Assembly: GCA_017452475.1 (NCBI GenBank)
Contig: JAFTMJ010000083.1
Coordinates: 1 to 47,126, forward strand
Reading direction: 5' to 3'
From: Clostridia bacterium
GTDB taxonomy: Bacteria > Bacillota > Clostridia > Oscillospirales > CAG-272
Length of the DNA stretch: 47,126 bases
Numbering within the stretch: position 1 is the first letter of the stretch; every line of letters begins with the position of its first letter. Positions 1-5,586 of the stretch are shown in pieces. The position numbers were made by a program, and so were the translations under genes. Under the pieces are notes generated by a model, which searched no databases, had not been told where the DNA came from, and worked only from the letters and a program-made list of their open reading frames with translations.

Positions 1-63
1 CTTTAGCAGCTTCGTGTAGCAATTCTTTACTATACTTCTTGTATTTCTTACCATTTTTAGACA
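1..63 (-). CDS. IS transposase (OrfA-like), N-terminal fragment at window edge
   Basis: Only the first 21 codons are inside the window; the gene continues leftward off the edge. The peptide begins MSKNGKKYKKYSKEL, a lysine-rich start that resembles the N-terminal helix-turn-helix subunit of IS3-type transposases. Directly upstream (74-139) is a long imperfect hairpin of the sort found at an IS end. The assignment rests on about 20 residues and position, so it is tentative. Confidence 0.5.
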
Positions 64-73
64 TAAAAACAAC

Positions 74-139
74 CCCCTTAGTGTAGTCTTGAAAAACTTT
101 TTGTTTTTTCAAGTGTCTACTCTAAGGGGATTATATCAT
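74..139. mobile_element. IS end with long imperfect inverted repeat
   Basis: The arms CCCCTTAGTGTAG (from 74) and CTACTCTAAGGGG (to 139), plus an inner TTGAAAAA/TTTTTCAA pair, form a stem of over 20 bp with a few mismatches, just before the transposase start codon. It probably contains the terminal inverted repeat of the element and a structure shielding the transposase from read-in. It lies about 20 bp past the stop codon of the McrC-like gene, so the IS appears to have landed just downstream of that operon. The exact IS boundary is not resolvable because the other end is missing. Confidence 0.45.
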
Positions 140-158
140 TTCGCAATAGCTCTATTTT

Positions 159-1268
159 TTATAAAGATTGGATCAACCTATTAATTGTTTTTTCAACATC
201 TTGATATCCAATATTCAAAACACATTCGTCGGTGTTTTTGATAGATGAAAGATATGCTACATAAACCTTTTCATACTTATCGCAAGCAAGCTTTTTTACA
301 CGAGCTTCACAATCATCTGATATAGCAACGGCAGATTTAAGCAAGGATTTTGCAAACTCAATATGTGTAAGCTTGCCGTCAACCTCAATATCAACACCGT
401 TTGCGGTTTGGATAAGAGTAATTTTCTTGCTACCGTTAAACACAATGGGCTTAATAAACACCTTGTCTGTAACAGAAACATAATACTCTGAATCTTCAAT
501 CTTATATCCACTCTTGTTTAGGTAGTACATAATTTGCACAAGGGCAAAGTTATGATACAGAACTCTAAAGTCGGTAACAGACTCGGAAATTTTCTTGTGT
601 GACCTTATATTTTCACAGAAGAATTTGTAGCAAAAGTTGTAACGCTTATCGGACTTAATTGTATCGGTAACGAAAACATTACTCAAATCGACCGAGCGCC
701 TACTGTTATCCTCAAACACCTTTTCATTGGAAAGGCGGGTGAGCTTTCTTATATAGCTCTTAACCGTTTCAGAAAATTCAGCAAATTCAGCCTCTGAAGC
801 TTCACTGTGCTTTGTACTTTCAAGCGAGGAAAGCACCGATTTCAAGCGCAAAATTGTAACATTAATAAGCTGATATATAAAAGCATTCTCATAGTTTACG
901 AAAACATCTTCCTTAACGAACGAATACGCAAGCTTAGGCATATGCTTACCCTTTTCGATAGTCCATAGCGTTGGATCATCTAAGGTTAGCTTGATTGCCT
1001 CCTTGTCAATGCTTTTAGCATTGGAAACAGGAACAACCTCATAGCTACCCCCAACAACCTTATATGGATTTGCTACTATTTTTTTAATAGCTGATATGCA
1101 CTTGCCAACCTCCTTGACGAAGTCGGCATTGGGAATATCCGTAGGGCTGAGCTTAATATTGCCGCTATCAATGTTTTCAAAAACAGATACAACCGTTGGC
1201 TTATTTGAATAAGCTTCTCTTAAGCCACGATTGAATTCATAGAGAAATTTTCTCTTAATATCTGTCAT
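159..1268 (-). CDS. DUF2357/McrC-like partner of a McrB-type ATPase (no visible nuclease domain)
   Basis: A 369-residue protein encoded 12 bp downstream of the McrB-like ATPase in the same operon. The middle part, around VNYENAFIYQLI (about residues 125-136), resembles the conserved core of DUF2357, the N-terminal domain of many McrC-family subunits. McrC proteins usually end in a PD-(D/E)xK nuclease. I see no convincing D...ExK motif in the C-terminal 100 residues, which instead look like a small beta-rich domain followed by a helix. It would therefore be a regulatory or adaptor subunit rather than a nuclease. The assignment rests strongly on the neighbouring ATPase; the sequence alone is divergent. 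Confidence 0.5.
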   Translation of the reverse strand: MTDIKRKFLYEFNRGLREAYSNKPTVVSVFENIDSGNIKLSPTDIPNADFVKEVGKCISAIKKIVANPYKVVGGSYEVVPVSNAKSIDKEAIKLTLDDPTLWTIEKGKHMPKLAYSFVKEDVFVNYENAFIYQLINVTILRLKSVLSSLESTKHSEASEAEFAEFSETVKSYIRKLTRLSNEKVFEDNSRRSVDLSNVFVTDTIKSDKRYNFCYKFFCENIRSHKKISESVTDFRVLYHNFALVQIMYYLNKSGYKIEDSEYYVSVTDKVFIKPIVFNGSKKITLIQTANGVDIEVDGKLTHIEFAKSLLKSAVAISDDCEARVKKLACDKYEKVYVAYLSSIKNTDECVLNIGYQDVEKTINRLIQSL

Positions 1269-1280
1269 GAAAGCCTCCTA

Positions 1281-2975
1281 TTAATAGAGTTTTTTCTTAA
1301 TAAGAGCAATTTGCTTAACAGATTCAGCAAAATTATCTTTACCGAAATTGTTATCTATCATAGCTACAAGCTTATCAAGGTTTTCAGCCATATTTTCATC
1401 AAAGCTGTTGCCAAGCTTTCTGATAAACTTATTAGCGAACATAATGTCAAGCGCCTTATACTTGTTACCGCCACAAGCTGTAAATACAGATGTAAAGGTA
1501 TCAAGCTGAGCAAATATACGGTCGCCAACCTGAACATCAAATGTATCGTTGATGAAGCTATAAAGCTCCTCAAACTTAACCTTTTCGTCATCGGTGAGGA
1601 TACCGTCAGCATTTGCCTTAGCATCGTTAACGAGCTTATCAAACTGGTTGTAGGAAACCTTAATAGGTTCAGTAACAGCTTCAGTTTCAATCGGCATATG
1701 CTTTTCTTCAAAGTTGATTACAATAGCACGGTCGTATACACGCTCTGTAATTGTGTATGTGGACTCATCCTTGTTAGCGGTACCAACAAAGTATGTGTTT
1801 TCAGCAACATGAAGCTTACCGTCCTCAAGCATCTTAGGCATTCTTCTGCCCTTGATAGGCTGCATAAGCTCAACATATCTCATATCAACAGGATACTCCA
1901 TTGCAGAGATAAAGTCAGCAAAGTAGTACTCAACTCTTGAAAGGTTAACCTCATCAAGAACTACTGTGCACATCCTGTCAGTCTTATAGTTGTTTTCATA
2001 AAGTGTCTTTAAGAAACGTGTTTCCTTATAGCTGCTTGTAAAGTCATTGTAATAGCCGAGAAGGTCTGCTCTGTCCTTCCAAGTGGACTGAACAGCAACA
2101 AACTCAGAATCACCGCCCAAGAACTCCATAAAGCGCCTTGGAAGTGTGGACTTACCTGTACCGCTAAGACCTTCAAGAAGAACGATCTTAGAGGTTGCCA
2201 AGCCTGCAATGTAGGAACGGATAACATCAATATCAAAGTAAATCTTATGTACAGTTGCAATGTAAGCCTGGAACTTTTCAGAAATTACATCAAGAGCAGG
2301 AGCCTCAGGGTAAACCTGGTTTGCATCATACTCCTCAAGCTTCTTATCAGACTCCTCAAGAGTTGGGAAAACAGGAACCTTTGCATTTTCAACCTCTTCA
2401 ACCTTAGAAGAGATTTGTGTTTTAACAACATCGTGAGCACCGGAGTAAAGCTTAATAATAGCAAAGATTAAGCTTGTGATTGCCAAAATTGCAATAATTA
2501 ATGTAATCGCAATAGCAAGAAGAGCCAAAAGTGTGTTATTAAGCTCTGTTTCAAGCTCAATATCAGGGTCGCCAACAATAACGCCAAAGAAAATTACTGC
2601 AACCAAAACGATAATGATAACAGCCATTACAAGGTCAACAAGGAACTTCTTAACCTTGCTATTGTTTATAACCTTCTTATAAGCTGACTTGAAAATTAAT
2701 GGCAAAGCCAAGAATAAAACAACGCCAGCTAAAATCAAGCCGTAAGCAATAAACAGCAATTCCCAAGTAGGAGTGGTAATGTTAGTAAGCTCGATACCAA
2801 CAGCACCAAGTACAGCCTTGAAGATGTTAGCAATAAAGCCGTCATTTCCGATGTTTCCAACAGGATCAACAAAGGTCATTGCCACAAAAGTAAGTGCTAA
2901 ATAAGCAAGGGCAAACATGAACTTTGTCAATTGCGTTTTAACGGTTGTTTGACCATTATAAACTTTTTTGTTCAT
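1281..2975 (-). CDS. Membrane-anchored McrB-like AAA+ (AAA_5) ATPase
   Basis: 564 residues. Four hydrophobic helices (about 17-37, 72-96, 112-134, 148-176) occupy the N-terminus, followed by a charged linker and an AAA+ core. Walker A is GLSGTGKST (269-277). Walker B and the following helix read VVLDEVNLSRVEYYFADF (338-355), the signature of the McrB/AAA_5 GTPase/ATPase group, and GTANKDES provides sensor 1. McrB subunits of type IV restriction normally carry an N-terminal DNA-reading domain; here this is replaced by a membrane domain. A promoter lies at 3008-3036 and a good ribosome-binding site (GAGAGGTA) precedes the ATG. The role is unknown: defence, membrane stress or protein remodelling are all possible. 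Confidence 0.75.
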   Translation of the reverse strand: MNKKVYNGQTTVKTQLTKFMFALAYLALTFVAMTFVDPVGNIGNDGFIANIFKAVLGAVGIELTNITTPTWELLFIAYGLILAGVVLFLALPLIFKSAYKKVINNSKVKKFLVDLVMAVIIIVLVAVIFFGVIVGDPDIELETELNNTLLALLAIAITLIIAILAITSLIFAIIKLYSGAHDVVKTQISSKVEEVENAKVPVFPTLEESDKKLEEYDANQVYPEAPALDVISEKFQAYIATVHKIYFDIDVIRSYIAGLATSKIVLLEGLSGTGKSTLPRRFMEFLGGDSEFVAVQSTWKDRADLLGYYNDFTSSYKETRFLKTLYENNYKTDRMCTVVLDEVNLSRVEYYFADFISAMEYPVDMRYVELMQPIKGRRMPKMLEDGKLHVAENTYFVGTANKDESTYTITERVYDRAIVINFEEKHMPIETEAVTEPIKVSYNQFDKLVNDAKANADGILTDDEKVKFEELYSFINDTFDVQVGDRIFAQLDTFTSVFTACGGNKYKALDIMFANKFIRKLGNSFDENMAENLDKLVAMIDNNFGKDNFAESVKQIALIKKKLY

Positions 2976-3007
2976 TTTAGATACCTCTCAAAAAAATATT
3001 TTTTTAT

Positions 3008-3036
3008 ATTGTATCACATTTTTTGCTTTTTTTCAA
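3008..3036 (-). promoter_or_regulatory. SigA promoter of the McrB-like/McrC-like operon
   Basis: On the minus strand TTGAAA (3031-3036) and TACAAT (3008-3013) are separated by exactly 17 bp, about 35 bp upstream of the ATPase start codon. Confidence 0.7.
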
Positions 3037-3081
3037 TAGTTATTATAAAATATATATGCGTACCGTATCTATTTTTCTTCT

Positions 3082-3188
3082 CTTGGTGTGGCAGATGACC
3101 GTGGTTTAGTCTTGCTTAATGCAAAAAGGATGTAAGCACCACTGTGCTTACATCCTTTTTGGTCTGAGTAGCGGGATTTGAACCCACG
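3082..3188 (-). repeat. 107-bp direct repeat, copy 1: tRNA-Pro 3' end plus terminator
   Basis: Identical to 3322-3428 apart from two substitutions; offset 240 bp. Reading on the minus strand it holds the T-arm, acceptor end and CCA of tRNA-Pro (3160-3188), then an intrinsic terminator (17-bp stem, 3123-3160), then about 40 bp of flanking DNA. Only the 3' part of the tRNA is present, so no functional tRNA can be made. It looks like a scar of an earlier integration or duplication at the same tRNA target. Confidence 0.85.
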
Positions 3189-3321
3189 TGTGCCCTCCAC
3201 CGTCGCATAGTCGATTGCCTGCGCCTCGGTACTCTTGGCTTGCCACTCTCCTTGCTTTGGGCGGTTTCATTCGCTAAAATCAATACTCAATTGATTTTAG
3301 CTTCTCTACCCTACCACCCCG
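3189..3321. other. 133-bp insert between the two tRNA-end repeats
   Basis: No credible ORF. It contains a perfect 12-bp stem with a 5-nt loop (GCTAAAATCAAT / ATTGATTTTAGC, 3273-3301). Its right end has CTACCACCCC (3311-3320), ten bases identical to the tRNA-Pro anticodon arm. It may be the remnant of an earlier element lost from this site, but its origin is unknown. Confidence 0.5.
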
Positions 3322-3428
3322 CTTGGTGTGGCAGATTACCGTGGTTTTGTCTTGCTTAATGCAAAAAGGATGTAAGCACCACTGTGCTTACATCCTTTTT
3401 GGTCTGAGTAGCGGGATTTGAACCCACG
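3322..3428 (-). repeat. 107-bp direct repeat, copy 2, leading into attL
   Basis: Second copy of 3082-3188. On the minus strand the tRNA 3' fragment is followed immediately by a terminator hairpin (3363-3400, 17-bp stem, 4-nt loop, T-run). This is presumably the original terminator of tRNA-Pro before the prophage separated it from the gene body, which now lies 7 kb away. Confidence 0.85.
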
Positions 3429-3444
3429 GCCTCTACCACCCCAA
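3397..3444 (-). repeat. attL core, 48-bp tRNA-Pro 3' duplication
   Basis: 48 bp identical to 10344-10391, covering the anticodon loop to the CCA end of tRNA-Pro and a few bases beyond. It marks the left border of the prophage. The match ends where the intact gene continues GGTAGCG while this side continues ACAAGCC. Confidence 0.9.
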
Positions 3445-3664
3445 ACAAGCCTGAAAACAGCCGTAAGAAGCATAAAGCCCTCTTGCCAGTCTGTTACGTG
3501 ACAGGAAAACATATCCGAGGGTCCCAATGAATTCAATTCCCGACCCTTAAGAATTTATTGGGCAGGATATCAGCGCCGAAGGTGCTGCTTCCCAGTGGCA
3601 ATAGGGCGTGCACGCTATCCCCGCTTAAGAAAAGGTTCCCGGCACAGTTTCTGTGCCCTTTTCT
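3445..3664. other. Phage non-coding region rich in stem-loops (candidate origin or packaging signal)
   Basis: No credible gene in 220 bp. Stem-loops seen: AGGGTC/GACCCT around an EcoRI-like GAATTC core (about 3516-3548), CAGCGCC-GAA-GGTGCTG (about 3571-3587), a GCGTGCACGC palindrome (about 3605-3614) and GGCACAG-TTT-CTGTGCC (about 3640-3656). The last is followed by a pyrimidine run and could be a terminator for plus-strand transcripts. In the excised circle this joins the integrase end across attP, forming a single intergenic region of some 310 bp. That resembles the arrangement holding origin and packaging hairpins in other filamentous phages. Function is inferred. Confidence 0.4.
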
Positions 3665-4207
3665 CTATTCAATGTTTTTTGATGAAAGGTACCTTCTGTG
3701 AAAAAATCTTTTATCTCCTCTTGATAATCCTTTTTCAATATAAGAAAAAATATAATTTCTTATATTTTCAATACTTTTTTCTTTAACAAAGACTTCCGTA
3801 TCTCCGAATTTCCAATCTCTTACTATCCAAATTTCACTTTCTATGTCAGATTCTTTAATTTTGTTTTTTCTGATTTTCTTTTTTACTTCTTCTTCACTAA
3901 AAGATTTTTCAAAGCCTTTAATTTTATATGTAAAATTAGGCATTAGATCTAATTTACCATTTGTTATTCCATGTAAAATAAGTATGTTGTATTTTTGTCG
4001 ATACTCAGGTACAAAAACATACATTAAATTATCTCTGTACTGTTTGTTACTTAACCAATTTTTAATTTTTTTGATAATAGAATTTTTATCATAATTTTCG
4101 TCTAAGTTATAAACTAATTTAGTATAATACTTTAATTCTTTAGATTCTTTAATGTATTGCTTAATGTGTTCAATGGATCTGATTTCGCATTCTTTTTCTC
4201 TTGTCAT
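3665..4207 (-). CDS. Truncated Rep paralogue with a broken HUH motif
   Basis: 180 residues, aligning by eye with residues about 90-270 of the phage Rep at 8445-9380. Shared blocks include YVF..EY, HG.., K.KGF, the W.. block, and the closing RRY.SSKNI. The catalytic HUH motif IHFHG (H166 and H168 of Rep) is LILHG here, so the first metal-binding histidine is lost (I77) and only H79 remains. Motif 3 NYVTKY is NYIFSY, keeping tyrosines but losing the lysine. Both the N-terminal 90 and C-terminal 40 residues of Rep are absent. The frame is fully open, has a ribosome-binding site (GAAAGGTG), and follows the repressor gene by 13 bp, so it should be expressed in the lysogen. A regulatory or dominant-negative role is likely; a decaying duplicate is the alternative. 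Confidence 0.75.
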   Translation of the reverse strand: MTREKECEIRSIEHIKQYIKESKELKYYTKLVYNLDENYDKNSIIKKIKNWLSNKQYRDNLMYVFVPEYRQKYNILILHGITNGKLDLMPNFTYKIKGFEKSFSEEEVKKKIRKNKIKESDIESEIWIVRDWKFGDTEVFVKEKSIENIRNYIFSYIEKGLSRGDKRFFHRRYLSSKNIE

Positions 4208-4220
4208 TTTAGTGCACCTT

Positions 4221-4445
4221 TCAAAATCTATTTAGTTTTTCTGGTACATCTATTATGCCAGCTAAATAGTCTATTGAAACATTGTAATATTTTGCTAAAA
4301 TTATGTATTTATCTATTCCCATCATATGTTTTCCAAGTTCATATTTGCTATAGTCTGATTGGGATATGTTTAAAATTTTAGCTATTGTTTCTTGATTTAG
4401 ATCCCTGTCTTCTCTTAAATCTCTAATTCTTTGGTAAAAATTCAT
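4221..4445 (-). CDS. XRE/Cro-CI family phage repressor
   Basis: 74 residues forming one helix-turn-helix domain: the recognition region runs NQETIAKILNISQSDYSKYE (17-36), typical of the HTH_3 family. I chose the ATG at 4445 because AGAGGAAA sits six bases before it; the longer open frame upstream runs through the operator region and has no ribosome-binding site. The gene is divergent from the phage operon and separated from it by three palindromic operators. It has no C-terminal peptidase domain, so induction would not be by LexA-style self-cleavage. Confidence 0.85.
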   Translation of the reverse strand: MNFYQRIRDLREDRDLNQETIAKILNISQSDYSKYELGKHMMGIDKYIILAKYYNVSIDYLAGIIDVPEKLNRF

Positions 4446-4487
4446 AATTTCCTCTTGATTTTTTTGTTTATTTATACAAATTTTATC

Positions 4488-4507
4488 ATAGTGGATAAAT
4501 TCACTAT
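4488..4507. promoter_or_regulatory. Operator O1
   Basis: 20-bp palindrome ATAGTG-GATAAATT-CACTAT, one of three copies sharing WTAGTGGATAWWTNCACTAT. It is nearest the repressor gene and would cover its promoter, suggesting autoregulation. Confidence 0.75.
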
Positions 4508-4535
4508 TGACTTTAGTGGATAATTCCACTATAAT
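4507..4535 (+). promoter_or_regulatory. Strong SigA promoter of the phage operon
   Basis: TTGACT (4507-4512), 17-bp spacer, perfect TATAAT (4530-4535). Transcription should begin near 4542. The spacer and first half of the -10 box are occupied by operator O2, so the repressor should exclude RNA polymerase directly. Confidence 0.85.
4513..4532. promoter_or_regulatory. Operator O2, inside the early promoter
   Basis: TTAGTGG-ATAATT-CCACTAT, the most symmetrical of the three copies. It fills the spacer between -35 and -10 of the plus-strand promoter. Centre-to-centre distance to O1 is 25 bp and to O3 32 bp. Confidence 0.8.
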
Positions 4536-4544
4536 TATTTTGTA

Positions 4545-4564
4545 ATAGTGGATATTTACACTAT
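4545..4564. promoter_or_regulatory. Operator O3, just past the transcription start
   Basis: ATAGTG-GATATTTA-CACTAT, third copy of the same palindrome. Placed immediately downstream of the predicted start site, it would act as a roadblock or as a cooperative partner of O2. Confidence 0.75.
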
Positions 4565-4587
4565 TAAATTTCTTATTAAACGAGGTG

Positions 4588-4764
4588 ATGAAATTGCAAT
4601 TAGACTTACGTATCCGAGGGACAAAAGAGGATGTAGACAAATATGTAAATGCAATGTCTGCAGCAATCCCTAACAATGTCATAACCGTATCAAAACCGTA
4701 TCCACAAACTCGGTATGACAAAAATTCAAAAGAAGTGGCAGTATATGTAAAGCTGTCAAATTAG
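4588..4764 (+). CDS. Small early phage protein, DUF3970-like
   Basis: 58 residues, first gene after the early promoter. It shows the beta-alpha-beta pattern of a small domain: LDLRIRGTKEDVDKYVNAM, then VSKPYPQ near residue 37 and a closing VAVYVKL strand. This recalls DUF3970, a family of very short proteins on Firmicute plasmids and phages, from memory. Start choice is uncertain: GAGGTG abuts the ATG at 4588, while a TTG at 4594 has the ideal six-base spacing. Function unknown; its place suggests an early regulator or a replication accessory. Confidence 0.6.
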   Translation: MKLQLDLRIRGTKEDVDKYVNAMSAAIPNNVITVSKPYPQTRYDKNSKEVAVYVKLSN

Positions 4765-4775
4765 GAGGAAAGAAA

Positions 4776-5003
4776 ATGAGTGAATTTTTCAGCACATTCG
4801 GTGGCATGTCATTTGTAGGCTTTATGGTCTTGATCTTTTTCTTTGGAAAAGAACTTTTAAAGCTCAAGAAGGAAAATAAGCAGCTTCACCAGGACTTAGA
4901 AGCTATCATGCAAGTAGTGCCAACATTAAGCTCAGAGCAGCTTGAAACCCTTAAACAAATCGAATTAGACAAGGAGGAAAAAACAGAATGTCAAAAATTA
5001 TAG
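4776..5003 (+). CDS. Small phage membrane protein with coiled coil
   Basis: 75 residues preceded by a strong AGGAGGAAAG site. One transmembrane helix (about 11-26, FVGFMVLIFFFG) is followed by a heptad-like charged helix (KELLKLKKENKQLHQDLEA). The last 16 bases overlap the next gene, indicating translational coupling. It could be a minor virion cap protein of the pVII/pIX type or an assembly factor; nothing in the sequence decides. Confidence 0.65.
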   Translation: MSEFFSTFGGMSFVGFMVLIFFFGKELLKLKKENKQLHQDLEAIMQVVPTLSSEQLETLKQIELDKEEKTECQKL

Positions 5004-5305
5004 GAGCAAGGATCAGAGAGAATTTTAAATACCAAAGGGAGGACGGAACGGAAGGAACTCTTAACTCAGTAGACTTCCGCTGCATCACTCCTGCAATTGG
5101 TGATGACAACGTCGGCAATGATGTATGTCGATACACTGCACAAATCCCCGACCTCAAGTACATATTCAAGGACTATGATGAGGCAATGCCTTTACGTGAT
5201 TTCGTTGAAAGTATCATAGGCAAGGAGTGCATCCTGGAGACAAAGTCCCAGCAATCAAAATTTGGCGTAGTTGACAAGCTTGTACAAGTACATTTTCTAA
5301 AGTAA
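4988..5305 (+). CDS. Phage protein, candidate ssDNA-binding protein
   Basis: 105 residues, no membrane segment, mixed basic and acidic, beta-rich in appearance. The start overlaps the preceding gene and is preceded by AAGGAGGAAA. In filamentous phages the gene before the coat cluster is commonly the ssDNA-binding protein (gpV analogue, about 85-115 residues, soluble, highly expressed), which fits size and place. I do not recognise the family from sequence, so this call is positional. Confidence 0.45.
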   Translation: MSKIIGARIRENFKYQREDGTEGTLNSVDFRCITPAIGDDNVGNDVCRYTAQIPDLKYIFKDYDEAMPLRDFVESIIGKECILETKSQQSKFGVVDKLVQVHFLK

Positions 5306-5317
5306 GGAGGTGACAAA

Positions 5318-5533
5318 ATGGGAGAGATCATATCTGATATCATGAGTGCGTTTACTGAGACTATATCCGGATATACGTCCGGCTTTTCTCAGGCATTCAC
5401 TAACTTGATTTACACTTCCGGCGCAGATGGTGAAAGAGTACTTTCGGATTTCGCAAAGTTCGGTTTTGTATTTCTCGGTTTTGGTGCAGCTATCGGTGTC
5501 ATCGGTTTGATAGTTGGCATTATTCGTCGTTAA
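5318..5533 (+). CDS. Candidate major coat protein (pVIII-like)
   Basis: 71 residues: an amphipathic N-terminal half rich in Ser, Gly and acidic residues, then one long glycine-containing hydrophobic helix (about 47-69, FGFVFLGFGAAIGVIGLIVG), and a basic IIRR end. This acidic-hydrophobic-basic plan is that of inovirus major coat proteins, in which the basic end contacts the DNA. No cleavable signal peptide is evident, as in Pf3-type coats. A strong terminator follows directly, consistent with separate high-level expression of the coat gene. Confidence 0.7.
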   Translation: MGEIISDIMSAFTETISGYTSGFSQAFTNLIYTSGADGERVLSDFAKFGFVFLGFGAAIGVIGLIVGIIRR

Positions 5534-5537
5534 TAAT

Positions 5538-5575
5538 AAAAAGTGCATGTTTTTCTATCCGCATGCACTTTTTTT
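5538..5575 (+). terminator. Intrinsic terminator after the coat gene
   Basis: Stem AAAAAGTGCATG / CATGCACTTTTT with a 12-nt loop and a T-run, ending ten bases before the next start codon. Read-through must supply the downstream genes, giving a high-coat, low-minor-protein ratio, as with the terminator after gene VIII of Ff phages. Confidence 0.85.
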
Positions 5576-5586
5576 AGGAGGTATAC

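Noticed and set aside
3160..3188. Possible second tRNA-Pro gene
   Set aside because: Only the T-arm and acceptor end exist; D-arm, anticodon arm and 5' end are missing.
3336..3536. ORF on the minus strand over attL
   Set aside because: It runs through the terminator and tRNA fragment, and its sequence has no protein-like features.
3595..3786. Small plus-strand ORF beside attL
   Set aside because: Opposite to the Rep paralogue, no ribosome-binding site, and its hydrophobic tail is just AT-rich antisense.
4221..4721. Longer 166-residue frame for the repressor
   Set aside because: The extra N-terminal part reads through the operators and the small early gene on the other strand; the ATG at 4445 has the ribosome-binding site.
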